A stretch of DNA of 64,000 nucleotides from Flavobacterium sp. (GCF_027531705.1 NZ_JAPZSP010000020.1:1-64000); one strand, 5' to 3'; shown: positions 26,101-34,294, counted from the stretch's first letter. Made by a program: numbers and translations. The notes: generated by a model from the letters alone, not told the origin.

Positions 26101-28366
26101 TCAAGAAGTTGGAGTAAGTATTCCTAGTGGATCAACAACTCCTACTTATGCAGGAGTAACTACTACATCTGCTCCTGGTTTTGGTACTTTAGATGTTTCT
26201 GGTTTGACTTCAGGTTTTGCTTATGAGTATTATGTACGTGCATCTTGTGATTCAGCAAGTGGTTTATATAGTCTTTGGGCAGGTCCATTCAAATTTATTG
26301 ATGTTGTTCCAGGATGTACAGTTCTTACTTCTCCAGCAAATGGAGCTACAGGTGTAGCAATTGGAACTGTTGCATTTTCTTGGACAGCTCCAGCTGTTAG
26401 TTCAACACAAGGTACTCCAACATCTTATGATGTGTATTATGGACCAACAAGTGGTGCGTTGACATTAATTGGTAATACTGTAAACACTACTGTAAACGTT
26501 ACAAATGTGACTTATGGTACTTATTATGTTGAAGTTCGTCCTAAAAATGCAGTTGGTTCTGCTGTAGGATGTTCAGAGACTAGTTTCACAACTATACCTG
26601 ACCCATGTGCTGGTATAAATCCTCCTGGAGATACTTTTGCTACAGCTGTAGATTTAGGTGTATTAACAAATGCTGGTGCTTCTGCATCAGGTAATAACTT
26701 GGCAGCAAACTGCTACAGAGATGATTATACAACAACTTCAACAATTGGTGATGCAATACTTGCAAGAGCTGGTAGAGATGTTTTCTATAAATTTGAAGTG
26801 GCTGATGTTTGTAATACAATAACAATTGGAACATGTACAACTTCTATGGATACTTACATGCAAATATTGGATTCAACTGGAGCAAGAATAAATGGAGATG
26901 ATGATGCTTGTACAGCTCCAAATAGTGCTGGTTCTTTGTTAACTGGTATAACATTGGCTCCAGGTGTTTATTATGCTGTTATTGAAGGTTATACTGCTAC
27001 AACTGAAGGCACATTTACTCTTGATATTGCTTACACAGGTTCAGCTCAAAACACTTACTATGTTGATGCTGACGGTGATAACTATGGTAATTCTGCTTTA
27101 CCAACTGTTATTGCATGTACAAGACCAACAGGATATGCTTTATTAAATGGAGATTGTGATGATGCTAACAATGCAATAAATCCGGGTCTTAGTGAAGTTT
27201 TATATAACGGTATTGATGATAACTGTGATGGTCAATTAGATGAAGGTTTTGAAAGAACAACAACTCTAAGCCCATCTTCTTGTGGTGCTGCATTACCATT
27301 CATTTACTCAAGTATTGCTGCCGATGCTAAAGCTGGTGCAACTGCTTATGACTTTGAAATTACTAACATGACCACTAACGCTGTGCATCATACAATAAGA
27401 AATGTAAACTGGTTTAGACTAAATGAAACATCTAGTTTTGACTATGGAACAACTTATTCTGTAAGAGTAATGTTAAGAATAGGTACTGTTTGGTTAGGTT
27501 ACTATGGAGATTTATGTTCTGTAACTACACCTTCAATTTCTACACCTGCTAGCTCTGCAACTATTGTTAACCCAACTTGTGGAAGTACTTTAGCTACAAT
27601 TTATTCAACTATTAATGCTAAAGCTATTACTGGTGTAACTGGTTATAGATATAGAGTAACTAGAGGTACTGAAGTTCAAACTTTTGTATCTGCATTCAAC
27701 TGGTTTAAAATGAATCAATTGCCAAACTACGTTTATGGTGCAGAATATACTGTTGAAGTAGCATATAAAACTACAGGTGATTATACTGATTATGGCCCAG
27801 CTTGTACAATTTATACGCCAGCTGTACCAACAATTAATTCATGTGGTTTAACTGTTGCTTCAGGAAGTACAATTTCTACTTCATCATTAACAGGTGTTAC
27901 ATTATACACATTTGAAGTTACACCTTCTGGAGGTAGCGCAATTGTATTTAACAAAACTACACCTAATTTCCAAGTTAACAGCATTCCTGGTTATAGTTCA
28001 GCAACTGTTTATAGTATTAGAGTTGCAGTTACATCAACTGGAATTCAATCTGCTTTTGGATCTGCTTGTACTATTAATGTACCAGCTCCAACTAGATTGT
28101 CTGATGGAAATATTTCATCTGAATTTAAAGCTGTTGGTTATCCAAACCCATTTGCAACTAACTTTACTTTAGATATCACTACTTCTAGTGACGAAAGAGT
28201 TAAAGTAGCTGTTTATGACATGATTGGAAAACAATTAGAGAATGTTGAAGTTAATGCTTCTGAAAGTAATCTACTAGAAATTGGTTCTAACTACCCAGCT
28301 GGAGTATACAATATTATTGTATCTCAAGGTGATAATGTTAAATCACTTCGTATGATTAAAAGATAA
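23141..28366 (+). CDS. Large modular secreted protein with T9SS type A sorting domain
   Basis: A 1,741-residue surface or extracellular protein. A charged leader of about 35 residues precedes the hydrophobic signal (about 36-57, ending LSAQ). Modules follow: an N-terminal beta domain (58-245); Ig/FN3-like units at about 246-343, 344-438, 692-786 and 1058-1155 with a TTYYWKV signature; GEVED domains at about 440-595 and 788-953 (DYNDDGVFS, GETEDY); and FN3 units at about 597-690 and 955-1057. Next come a pre-peptidase-C-like domain (1157-1298), a MopE-like Ca-binding segment (1306-1369, CDDANN, DDNCDGQLDEG), and three Cys-rich repeats (1377-1648). The sorting domain (1667-1741) has GYPNPF and ends RMIKR. 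Adhesion or matrix function is inferred from the modules. Confidence 0.88.
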   Translation: MTNYYNYLCNSRDTVHKKSKFGASGGSPNTTKTSRWWLASLFMFMSLFMGQNLSAQITVGSGNTTNSTGPWSSCWGYSYHQQLYLKSSINSAGSITSISFKSAGTLPTTATSATPNTPQGANTAFKIYLGHTTKATFASTTDWVPEASMTLVYDGAVTMPSVSGGIVTITLTTPFAYNNVDNLVLAVDENSPGYACTYSWIANSTQTNMMIYQRSDSVNTTAAAPATGTRASVTPQVILGGLVASTPPNCIATPTSPANAATGVTSNVLTWPVATGSPTGYKISVGTDAAATNIQNGLVLGNVTTYTLPSSLSPATTYYWKVTPYNANGDNTGCTIWSFTSGNVPSCASALLPANLSTAVARNPTLSWTAATGSPSSYDVYFGNASPAVFVANQTALTYTPGLLNANTTYYWKVVAKNAFGDAVGCTEQSFTTGTSVQYCNPVYTSGKTDGDLISNISISGTTLSNNTGTSPVNPAYTYFTGQPNYTGDLQAGASYTVNVTVGTFGNQNMAAWIDYNDDGVFSTSERIGFTASSIAANGSASFNISLACNPPLGIHRMRIRDVYATTGSTIDPCSSYGFGETEDYDVNVTTADPCPVPKNLASSALTADGSTLAWELGCAETQWDVLVQLATAPAPIASSTPSNPGLTATTLVATGLNSNTAYNAYVRAVCDSGLGVYSQWTSAVSFTTQGVPNCATALVPADLATDVVRNSSMSWTAATGNPAVTSYDVYFGNSSPAPFVVNQTAVTYTPATMDANTTYYWKVVAKNSVGDAVGCVEQSFTTGTSINYCTPTYTSGKTLGDLISNISISGTTLSNNSGTDQVNPAYTFFTGQPNYTGDLQAGGTYSVSVTIGTYGSQGIAAWVDYNDDGVFSASEKIGNTVGTFGTGTGSFPIPAGNTTTFNISLACNPPLGIHRMRVRDVWNLSGESIDPCASAGYGETEDYLVNVTTADPCPTPSALTASAATATSATLGWKQGCAETTWDVFVQEVGVSIPSGSTTPTYAGVTTTSAPGFGTLDVSGLTSGFAYEYYVRASCDSASGLYSLWAGPFKFIDVVPGCTVLTSPANGATGVAIGTVAFSWTAPAVSSTQGTPTSYDVYYGPTSGALTLIGNTVNTTVNVTNVTYGTYYVEVRPKNAVGSAVGCSETSFTTIPDPCAGINPPGDTFATAVDLGVLTNAGASASGNNLAANCYRDDYTTTSTIGDAILARAGRDVFYKFEVADVCNTITIGTCTTSMDTYMQILDSTGARINGDDDACTAPNSAGSLLTGITLAPGVYYAVIEGYTATTEGTFTLDIAYTGSAQNTYYVDADGDNYGNSALPTVIACTRPTGYALLNGDCDDANNAINPGLSEVLYNGIDDNCDGQLDEGFERTTTLSPSSCGAALPFIYSSIAADAKAGATAYDFEITNMTTNAVHHTIRNVNWFRLNETSSFDYGTTYSVRVMLRIGTVWLGYYGDLCSVTTPSISTPASSATIVNPTCGSTLATIYSTINAKAITGVTGYRYRVTRGTEVQTFVSAFNWFKMNQLPNYVYGAEYTVEVAYKTTGDYTDYGPACTIYTPAVPTINSCGLTVASGSTISTSSLTGVTLYTFEVTPSGGSAIVFNKTTPNFQVNSIPGYSSATVYSIRVAVTSTGIQSAFGSACTINVPAPTRLSDGNISSEFKAVGYPNPFATNFTLDITTSSDERVKVAVYDMIGKQLENVEVNASESNLLEIGSNYPAGVYNIIVSQGDNVKSLRMIKR
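24170..26309 (+). repeat. Duplicated Ig/FN3-GEVED-FN3 block inside the secreted-protein gene
   Basis: The block at about 24170-25209 is repeated at about 25210-26309. The two encoded GEVED domains share strings such as GDLISNISISGTTLSNN, FTGQPNYTGDLQAG and DYNDDGVFS. DNA similarity is also high over these stretches, which points to internal duplication. Confidence 0.75.
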
Positions 28367-28390
28367 GAATTAATTCTTTTCAATAAATTA

Positions 28391-28422
28391 GAGGCTGTCA
28401 GAAATGACAGCCTCTTTTTTTT
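28391..28422 (+). terminator. Strong terminator after the T9SS-secreted protein gene
   Basis: GAGGCTGTCA (28391-28400), loop GAAA, TGACAGCCTC (28405-28414), then eight T. Perfect 10-bp GC-rich stem. Confidence 0.95.
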
Positions 28423-28471
28423 ATTTAAATTCCAATCAAAATTAATATCAAACTACCTAATCTGTTTTTAG

Positions 28472-28479
28472 TATCTTTG
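28472..28479 (+). promoter_or_regulatory. TATCTTTG promoter box
   Basis: Exact TAnnTTTG match 24 bases before the GTG start of the HD-domain gene. I see no clear TTG at -33. Confidence 0.55.
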
Positions 28480-28503
28480 CACTAATAATTATTATTAAAC
28501 TAA

Positions 28504-29733
28504 GTGGATACTATCAATAAGCAAAAAATTCTAAACGATCCAATTTATGGATTTATAACAATACCAAATTCTTTAATTTACGACTTAATTCAGCATCCCT
28601 ATTTTCAAAGGTTGCGACGTATTTCTCAAATGGGTTTATCTTATTTGGTTTATCCAGGTGCTCATCATACTCGATTTCATCATGCTTTGGGTTGTATGCA
28701 TATTATGCAAAAAGCAGTTGAAGTGCTTCGTTTTAAAAACATTAGTATTTCTCAAGAAGAAGAAGATGCACTTTATATTGCAATCTTATTACACGATATT
28801 GGGCACGGACCATTTTCTCATGCTATGGAACACAGTATTGTAGAAAATGTAAATCATGAAGAAATTTCGATGCTTTTCATGAATAAATTAAATCAAGAAT
28901 TTGAAGGAAAACTTTCTTTAGCTATTAAAATTTTCAAAGGTGATTATCACAGAAAATTCATGCTTCAACTTATATCAAGTCAGTTGGATATGGACAGAAT
29001 GGATTATCTAAAAAGAGATAGTTTTTACACTGGAGTTGCCGAAGGAAATATCAATTCTGATAGGCTTATTCAGATGCTAAATGTAGTTGATGATGTTTTA
29101 GTGTTGGAAGAAAAAGGAATTTATTCAATCGAAAAGTTCCTTATGGCAAGAAGATTAATGTATTGGCAAGCTTACTTGCATAAGACAAGTTTGGTTGCCG
29201 AATTAATTTTAACAAAAATATTAAAAAGAGCTAAATTCTTAACTCAAAACGGAACAATTTTAGAAAGCAGCAAACCTTTTCAATTTTTCTTGAATACCAA
29301 AGTTGAACTCGAAAATTTTGATGACGAAACATTGCTTAAATTCTCTCAATTAGACGATTTCGATATTATAAGTGCTATTAAAGCATGGCAATTCAATGAT
29401 GATTTTATACTTAGTTCATTGAGTAAAATGATAATCAATAGAGATTTATTAAAGATAAAATTGAGTAGTGATAAATTTCCAGTTGAAGTAATTCAGAATT
29501 TAATTAATCAATTTTCTGAACAAAATAATATTTCAAAAGAAGATACTAACTATTTTATTTTTAAAGGGAAGATTAAAAATCAAGCATATAGCAAAATTGC
29601 TGAACCTATAAGGATTTTGAAAAAAGACAAAACAATTGAAGATATTGTGGAAGCGTCTGACCAATTAAACCTGAAAGCATTATCAAAACCCGTTACAAAA
29701 TATTATATTTGTTATCCAAAACAACTGCAATAA
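28504..29733 (+). CDS. HD-domain phosphohydrolase (dNTPase-like)
   Basis: A 409-residue metal-dependent phosphohydrolase of the dGTPase/SAMHD1-like HD family. The active-site series is complete: H59/H60 in RFHHALG, H97-D98 in LLHDIGHGPFSH, and the later Asp in SSQLDMDRMDYLKRD. The fold start DPIYGFITIP is typical. The substrate is probably a nucleotide, but this branch is uncharacterised to my knowledge. The start is GTG at 28504, directly after an in-frame TAA; no in-frame ATG is close enough to preserve the conserved N-terminus. lpxD starts 25 bases downstream. Confidence 0.88.
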   Translation: MDTINKQKILNDPIYGFITIPNSLIYDLIQHPYFQRLRRISQMGLSYLVYPGAHHTRFHHALGCMHIMQKAVEVLRFKNISISQEEEDALYIAILLHDIGHGPFSHAMEHSIVENVNHEEISMLFMNKLNQEFEGKLSLAIKIFKGDYHRKFMLQLISSQLDMDRMDYLKRDSFYTGVAEGNINSDRLIQMLNVVDDVLVLEEKGIYSIEKFLMARRLMYWQAYLHKTSLVAELILTKILKRAKFLTQNGTILESSKPFQFFLNTKVELENFDDETLLKFSQLDDFDIISAIKAWQFNDDFILSSLSKMIINRDLLKIKLSSDKFPVEVIQNLINQFSEQNNISKEDTNYFIFKGKIKNQAYSKIAEPIRILKKDKTIEDIVEASDQLNLKALSKPVTKYYICYPKQLQ

Positions 29734-29745
29734 ATCTATTTTTTA

Positions 29746-29753
29746 TATTTTTG
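29746..29753 (+). promoter_or_regulatory. TATTTTTG promoter box next to the lpxD start
   Basis: Exact TAnnTTTG match ending six bases before the lpxD ATG. If used, the transcript would start at or next to the start codon (leaderless or nearly so). Confidence 0.45.
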
Positions 29754-29758
29754 TCGTG

Positions 29759-30778
29759 ATGAAATTTACAGCCGAACAAATAGCCGGAATTCTTGATGGA
29801 ATAGTAGTAGGGAATCCTAGTGCAGAAGTATATAAATTAGCCAAAATTGAAGAAGGCGTAAAAGGCTCTTTGACGTTTTTATCTAATGCAAAATACAATA
29901 ACTATATCTATTCTACCGAAGCTACGATAACAATAGTTAACAAAAATTTTGAGCCTGAACAAGAGATAACTACTACAATGATAAAAGTAGATGATGCTTA
30001 TCAATCTTTTTCTAAATTACTCGAATATTACAACCAAGTTAAATTAATGAAGTCAGGAATTGAACAACCTTCAATGATTTCTGAAAATGTAGTTTATGGT
30101 GAAAACCTTTATTTAGGAAGTTTTTGTTATATTGGTAAAAATGTTAAAATTGGGAAAGATGTCAAAATTTATCCTAACACTTTCATTGGTGACAATGTTG
30201 TAATTGGAGATAATTGTGTTTTCTTTGCAGGTGTTCGTATTTATTCTGAAACTGAAATTGGAAATAATTGTACCGTTCATTCGGGTTCTATTATTGGTTC
30301 TGATGGATTTGGATTTGCACCACATGAAGATGGAACTTATAGCAAAATTCCACAAATTGGCAATGTTATTTTAGAAGATAATGTCGAAGTTGGTGCTTGT
30401 ACAACAATTGACAGAGCCACATTAGGTTCAACAATTATTAGAAAAGGAGTAAAATTGGATAATCAAATCCAAATAGCACATAATGTCGAAATTGGCGAAA
30501 ATACTGTAATTGCTGCTCAAACCGGAATTGCAGGTTCTACCAAGATAGGGAAAAACTGCTTGATTGGTGGTCAGGTTGGATTTGCAGGTCATTTGGTAAT
30601 TGGTGATAATGTAAAAATTCAGGCACAATCTGGTATTGGTAAAAATTTGAATGAAGGAGAAACAGTTCAAGGTTCACCAGCATTCAATTATAGTGATTTT
30701 AGCAAATCATTTGTTCATTTTAGAAATTTTCCAAAAATAATTTCTGAAATTGAGGATATAAAAAAGAAAATAAATTAA
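29759..30778 (+). CDS. lpxD: UDP-3-O-(3-hydroxyacyl)glucosamine N-acyltransferase
   Basis: Third step of lipid A synthesis: transfers a 3-hydroxyacyl chain from ACP to the 2-amino group of UDP-3-O-acyl-glucosamine. The 339-residue protein has an N-terminal uridine-binding domain (about 1-100; GSLTFLSNAKYN is the family motif) and a left-handed beta-helix of hexapeptide repeats (about 100-310). QIAHNVEIG carries the catalytic His. NLNEGETVQGSPAF is the C-terminal signature. I chose ATG 29759 rather than the GTG one codon earlier. lpxC-fabZ follows after 24 bases. A second LpxD-like protein is encoded at 34295. Confidence 0.94.
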   Translation: MKFTAEQIAGILDGIVVGNPSAEVYKLAKIEEGVKGSLTFLSNAKYNNYIYSTEATITIVNKNFEPEQEITTTMIKVDDAYQSFSKLLEYYNQVKLMKSGIEQPSMISENVVYGENLYLGSFCYIGKNVKIGKDVKIYPNTFIGDNVVIGDNCVFFAGVRIYSETEIGNNCTVHSGSIIGSDGFGFAPHEDGTYSKIPQIGNVILEDNVEVGACTTIDRATLGSTIIRKGVKLDNQIQIAHNVEIGENTVIAAQTGIAGSTKIGKNCLIGGQVGFAGHLVIGDNVKIQAQSGIGKNLNEGETVQGSPAFNYSDFSKSFVHFRNFPKIISEIEDIKKKIN

Positions 30779-30802
30779 AGTTTCAATAAAATAATAAAAA
30801 CT

Positions 30803-32191
30803 ATGGTTAAACAAAAAACCATCAAAAACGAGATTTCTCTAATAGGAGTTGGGCTTCACACAGGAAAAGAAGTAAAAATGACTTTTAAACCTGCGCCAAT
30901 TAATAATGGTTATACTTTCGTTCGTGTTGATCTTGAAGGTAGTCCAATTATTGAAGCAGATGCTAATTATGTTGTAAATACTCAAAGAGGTACCAATCTT
31001 GAAAAATTAGGAGTTAAAATTCAAACTTCAGAACACGTCTTAGCTGCATTTGTTGGTTGTGATGTAGATAATGTTATAATTGAATTAAACGAATCTGAAC
31101 CGCCAATCATGGATGGTTCTTCTAAGTATTTTGTGGAAGCTATCGAAAAAGCTGGTATTGAAGAACAAGATGCTGAAAGAAAGTATTATGTGGTCAAAGA
31201 AGTAATTTCGTTTACAGATGAAGCAACAGGAAGCGAAATTATTTTAATGCCATCTGACGAATATCAAGTTACTGCTATGGTCGATTTTGGAACCAAAGTT
31301 CTTGGTACTCAAAACGCTACCATGAAAAATCTTTCTGAATTCAAATCTGAAATTTCTGATTCTAGAACATTTAGCTTTTTACATGAACTAGAAACGCTTT
31401 TAGATAACGGGTTAATAAAAGGTGGTGATTTAAATAACGCTATCGTTTATGTTGACAAAGATATCTCTGAATCAACTATGGAAAATCTTAAAAAAGCCTT
31501 TGGTAAAGAAAGTATTGCTGTAACTCCAAATGGAATTTTAGATAACTTAACATTGCATTACCCAAACGAAGCAGCAAGACACAAATTACTTGATGTAGTT
31601 GGTGATTTAGCACTTGTAGGTTGTTGGATAAAAGGAAAGGTAATTGCTAACAAACCAGGACATTTTGTAAATACTCAGTTTGCAAAAAAATTAGCAAAAA
31701 TCATCAAAATTGAACAAAAAAATCATATTCCTGTTTACGATTTACACAAGGAACCGTTGATGGATATTCACCAAATTATGGCGATGCTTCCTCATAGACC
31801 ACCATTTTTATTGATTGACAGAATTCTTGAAATGTCTGATTCTCATGTAGTAGGATTAAAAAATGTTACAATGAATGAAAATTTCTTTGTAGGACATTTT
31901 CCAGATGCTCCAGTTATGCCGGGTGTTTTAATTGTTGAAGCAATGGCACAATCTGGTGGAATTTTAGTTTTAAGCACTGTTCCTGATCCTGAAAATTATT
32001 TAACATATTTCATGAAAATAGATAATGTTAAATTCAAACATAAAGTATTACCTGGTGATACCTTAATATTCAAATGTGATTTAATTTCTCCAATCAGAAG
32101 AGGAATTTGTCACATGCAAGCCAACGCTTACGCAAATGGAAAATTAGTTGCAGAAGCTGAATTAATGGCACAAATAGCAAAAAAACAATAA
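30803..32191 (+). CDS. lpxC-fabZ: Bifunctional LpxC/FabZ: UDP-3-O-acyl-GlcNAc deacetylase and 3-hydroxyacyl-ACP dehydratase
   Basis: A fused enzyme typical of Bacteroidota. Residues 1-300 are LpxC, the zinc deacetylase that commits UDP-3-O-acyl-GlcNAc to lipid A. Zinc ligands are H78 in TSEHVLAAF, and H260 and D264 in RHKLLDVVGDL. Residues about 310-462 are FabZ, a hotdog dehydratase of fatty acid elongation. LPHRPPFLLID and GHFPDAPVMPGVLIVEAMAQ hold the catalytic His and Glu. The fusion couples use of 3-hydroxyacyl-ACP between lipid A and phospholipid synthesis. It is 24 bp after lpxD and followed by an inverted repeat before lpxA. Confidence 0.97.
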   Translation: MVKQKTIKNEISLIGVGLHTGKEVKMTFKPAPINNGYTFVRVDLEGSPIIEADANYVVNTQRGTNLEKLGVKIQTSEHVLAAFVGCDVDNVIIELNESEPPIMDGSSKYFVEAIEKAGIEEQDAERKYYVVKEVISFTDEATGSEIILMPSDEYQVTAMVDFGTKVLGTQNATMKNLSEFKSEISDSRTFSFLHELETLLDNGLIKGGDLNNAIVYVDKDISESTMENLKKAFGKESIAVTPNGILDNLTLHYPNEAARHKLLDVVGDLALVGCWIKGKVIANKPGHFVNTQFAKKLAKIIKIEQKNHIPVYDLHKEPLMDIHQIMAMLPHRPPFLLIDRILEMSDSHVVGLKNVTMNENFFVGHFPDAPVMPGVLIVEAMAQSGGILVLSTVPDPENYLTYFMKIDNVKFKHKVLPGDTLIFKCDLISPIRRGICHMQANAYANGKLVAEAELMAQIAKKQ

Positions 32192-32203
32192 TTTAAGGCA
32201 GTA

Positions 32204-32257
32204 GGGTTTAGGTAGTAGAAAAGCAACCTACAGCCAAAAACCTACAACCTAAAACCC
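32204..32257. repeat. Inverted repeat in the lpxC-fabZ/lpxA gap
   Basis: GGGTTTAGGTAGTAG (32204-32218) pairs imperfectly with CTACAACCTAAAACCC (32242-32257). A further CCTACAGCC copy lies in the loop. No T-run follows, so it is not a classical terminator; it could be an in-operon attenuator or RNA-stability hairpin. Confidence 0.6.
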
Positions 32258-32264
32258 ATAAAAT

Positions 32265-33050
32265 ATGAATCAACCATTAGCATACGTTCATCCAGGCGCT
32301 AAAATAGCCAAAAATGTTGTTATTGAACCTTTTACAACAATTCATAACAATGTTGTTATCGGTGACGGAACTTGGATAGGTTCCAATGTTACTATAATGG
32401 AAGGCGCTCGAATAGGTAAAAATTGTAATATTTTTCCAGGTGCGGTTATTGCTGCTGTGCCACAAGATTTAAAATTTGGAGGTGAAGATTCACTTGCAAT
32501 AATAGGCGATAACTGTACTATAAGAGAGTGTGTTACGATTAATAGAGGGACAATAGCTTCTGGTCAAACTAAAATTGGAAATAATTGCTTACTAATGGCA
32601 ACTGCTCACGTTGCTCACGATTGTCACATTGGTGATAATGTAATAATTGTAAATGGTGTACTTTTAGGTGGTCACGTTACTATTGGTAATTATGCAATTA
32701 TTGGCGGTTTGTCAGCTGTGCATCAATTTATTAGTATTGGTGATCATGCTATGATTTCTGGAGGTTCATTGCTTCGTAAAGATGTTCCGCCTTATACAAA
32801 AGCTGCAAAAGAACCACTTTCGTATGTTGGAATAAATTCTGTTGGTTTAAGAAGAAGAGGATTTACATCTGAAAAAATAAGAGAAATTCAAGAAATTTAT
32901 AGAATTTTATATCAAAAAAACTATAATACTTCACAAGCAGTTGGAATTATTGAAGCCGAAATGGCAGCATCACCTGAGCGCGATGAAATATTAGATTTTA
33001 TAAGAAATTCTTCTCGTGGAATCATGAAAGGTTATTCAGGTAGTGTTTAA
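32265..33050 (+). CDS. lpxA: UDP-N-acetylglucosamine O-acyltransferase
   Basis: First step of lipid A synthesis: transfers a 3-hydroxyacyl chain from ACP to the 3-OH of UDP-GlcNAc. The 261-residue length is normal. The N-terminal two thirds are hexapeptide repeats starting VHPGAKIAKNVVIEPF. ATAHVAHDCHIGDNV has the catalytic His, and GGHVTIGNYAIIGGLSAVHQF and YTKAAKEPLSYVGIN are LpxA hallmarks that continue into the helical C-terminal domain. The ATG lies seven bases after the inverted repeat. Confidence 0.97.
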   Translation: MNQPLAYVHPGAKIAKNVVIEPFTTIHNNVVIGDGTWIGSNVTIMEGARIGKNCNIFPGAVIAAVPQDLKFGGEDSLAIIGDNCTIRECVTINRGTIASGQTKIGNNCLLMATAHVAHDCHIGDNVIIVNGVLLGGHVTIGNYAIIGGLSAVHQFISIGDHAMISGGSLLRKDVPPYTKAAKEPLSYVGINSVGLRRRGFTSEKIREIQEIYRILYQKNYNTSQAVGIIEAEMAASPERDEILDFIRNSSRGIMKGYSGSV

Positions 33051-33063
33051 ATTATAAAATCAA

Positions 33064-33633
33064 ATGAATTTTAGCAGAAAAATATTTTGGTTAAGAAAGC
33101 GAATAAGTTGGAATCATAAATATTTCGTTGGAAAATGGAATTACATTGATAAAGAAACGTCTAGATATCTCAAAATTGTTGAGTTTGTTAAAGAAATTGA
33201 CATTGAAAAACCTGACATATTAGATCTTGGATGTGGTTTTGGATCTTTACGAAAAAATATTAAAATTGAAGATTTTTCAAACTTTTTAGGAATTGATTTA
33301 TCTGATACTGCTATTTATCAAGCAAAAAAAAAGAAATATGAGAATACTAAATTTTTAGTATCAGATATTCAAAGATATAGTTCAAATGAAAAATATGATG
33401 TTATAGTTTTTAATGAAGTTATTTATTATTTAGATAATTACATGGAAACTCTCAAACATTATTCAAATTTTTTCAAAGATGGAAATGGTTATTTCATAAT
33501 TTCTATCTACGGAATTGGTCAAAATATTATTGATGATATTTCTAAAGAATATCAACTTATAAAAACTGAAAATGTACATAAAAAAGATAATATTGCCTAT
33601 TGGGGCATAACATTATTTAAAACAATAAATTAA
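33064..33633 (+). CDS. Class I SAM-dependent methyltransferase
   Basis: A 189-residue Rossmann-fold methyltransferase. Motif I is ILDLGCGFGS (residues 52-61), with the acidic ribose-binding residue in LGIDLSD (about 75-81). VIVFNEVIYYLDNY is the motif IV region. The substrate is unknown; small molecules are typical of this Methyltransf_11/12-like type. Its N-terminus is basic (RKIFWLRKRISWNHKYF). It is noticeably more AT rich than the flanking lpxA and efp and is wedged 13 bases after lpxA and 17 before efp. It may be a recent insertion, possibly tied to sugar or lipid modification by position only. Confidence 0.82.
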   Translation: MNFSRKIFWLRKRISWNHKYFVGKWNYIDKETSRYLKIVEFVKEIDIEKPDILDLGCGFGSLRKNIKIEDFSNFLGIDLSDTAIYQAKKKKYENTKFLVSDIQRYSSNEKYDVIVFNEVIYYLDNYMETLKHYSNFFKDGNGYFIISIYGIGQNIIDDISKEYQLIKTENVHKKDNIAYWGITLFKTIN

Positions 33634-33650
33634 AAACTAAATAAATAAAA

Positions 33651-34217
33651 ATGGCATCTACATCAGATATTAGAAACGGACTTTGTATAAAATTCAATCA
33701 CGATATTTATAAAATCATCGAATTTCTTCACGTTAAACCAGGAAAAGGACCAGCTTTCGTAAGAACAAAACTTAAAAGTTTAACTAACGGTAAAGTTCTA
33801 GATAATACTTTCTCTGCTGGGCACAAAATTGATGAAGTTCGTGTAGAAACTCACACTTTTCAATATTTATATGCTGAAGGTGATCAATTTCACTTTATGA
33901 ATAATGAATCTTTTGAGCAAATTACTTTGAACAAAACTATTCTTGATGCTCCAGATTTGTTAAAAGAAGGAACAAATGTAATGGTTCAAATTAATACTGA
34001 AACTGATTTACCACTTTCTGTTGATATGCCAGCTTCTGTAGTGTTAGAAGTAACTTATTCTGAGCCAGGTGTGAAAGGAAATACATCAACCAATGCAACT
34101 AAACCTGTAACAGTTGAAACAGGCGCAACTATTAACGTTCCTTTGTTCATAAACGAAGGTGATAAAGTAAAAATCGATACAGCAACAGGTTCTTATATGG
34201 AGCGTGTTAAGGAATAA
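33651..34217 (+). CDS. efp: Elongation factor P
   Basis: Rescues ribosomes stalled at polyproline. The 188-residue, three-domain protein has the conserved loop VKPGKGPAFVRTKLKSL, with the modifiable lysine at position 32. Domain II has QFHFMNNESFEQ, and domain III ends with the signature INVPLFINEGDKVKIDTATGSY. The genes for lysine modification (epmA/epmB) are not in the window. Start ATG at 33651, 17 bases after the methyltransferase stop. Confidence 0.97.
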   Translation: MASTSDIRNGLCIKFNHDIYKIIEFLHVKPGKGPAFVRTKLKSLTNGKVLDNTFSAGHKIDEVRVETHTFQYLYAEGDQFHFMNNESFEQITLNKTILDAPDLLKEGTNVMVQINTETDLPLSVDMPASVVLEVTYSEPGVKGNTSTNATKPVTVETGATINVPLFINEGDKVKIDTATGSYMERVKE

Positions 34218-34228
34218 TTTTGTTTAAA

Positions 34229-34277
34229 GTTTCAAGTTTTAGGTTAAATTTTATAGCCTGAACATGAAACTTGAAAC
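34229..34277. repeat. Perfect inverted repeat in the efp/lpxD-like gap
   Basis: GTTTCAAGTTT (34229-34239) and AAACTTGAAAC (34267-34277) are exact reverse complements separated by 27 bases, with a further GAAACCTGAAAC half-copy. No T-run immediately follows the second arm. The position before a start codon parallels the repeat before lpxA. Confidence 0.65.
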
Positions 34278-34294
34278 CTGAAACAATTTTTTAA

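Noticed and set aside
24170..28300. Overlapping Leu/Gln-rich frames within the giant secreted-protein gene as separate genes
   Set aside because: They are out-of-frame readings of Thr/Ala/Gly-rich repeats and show no start context or domain pattern.
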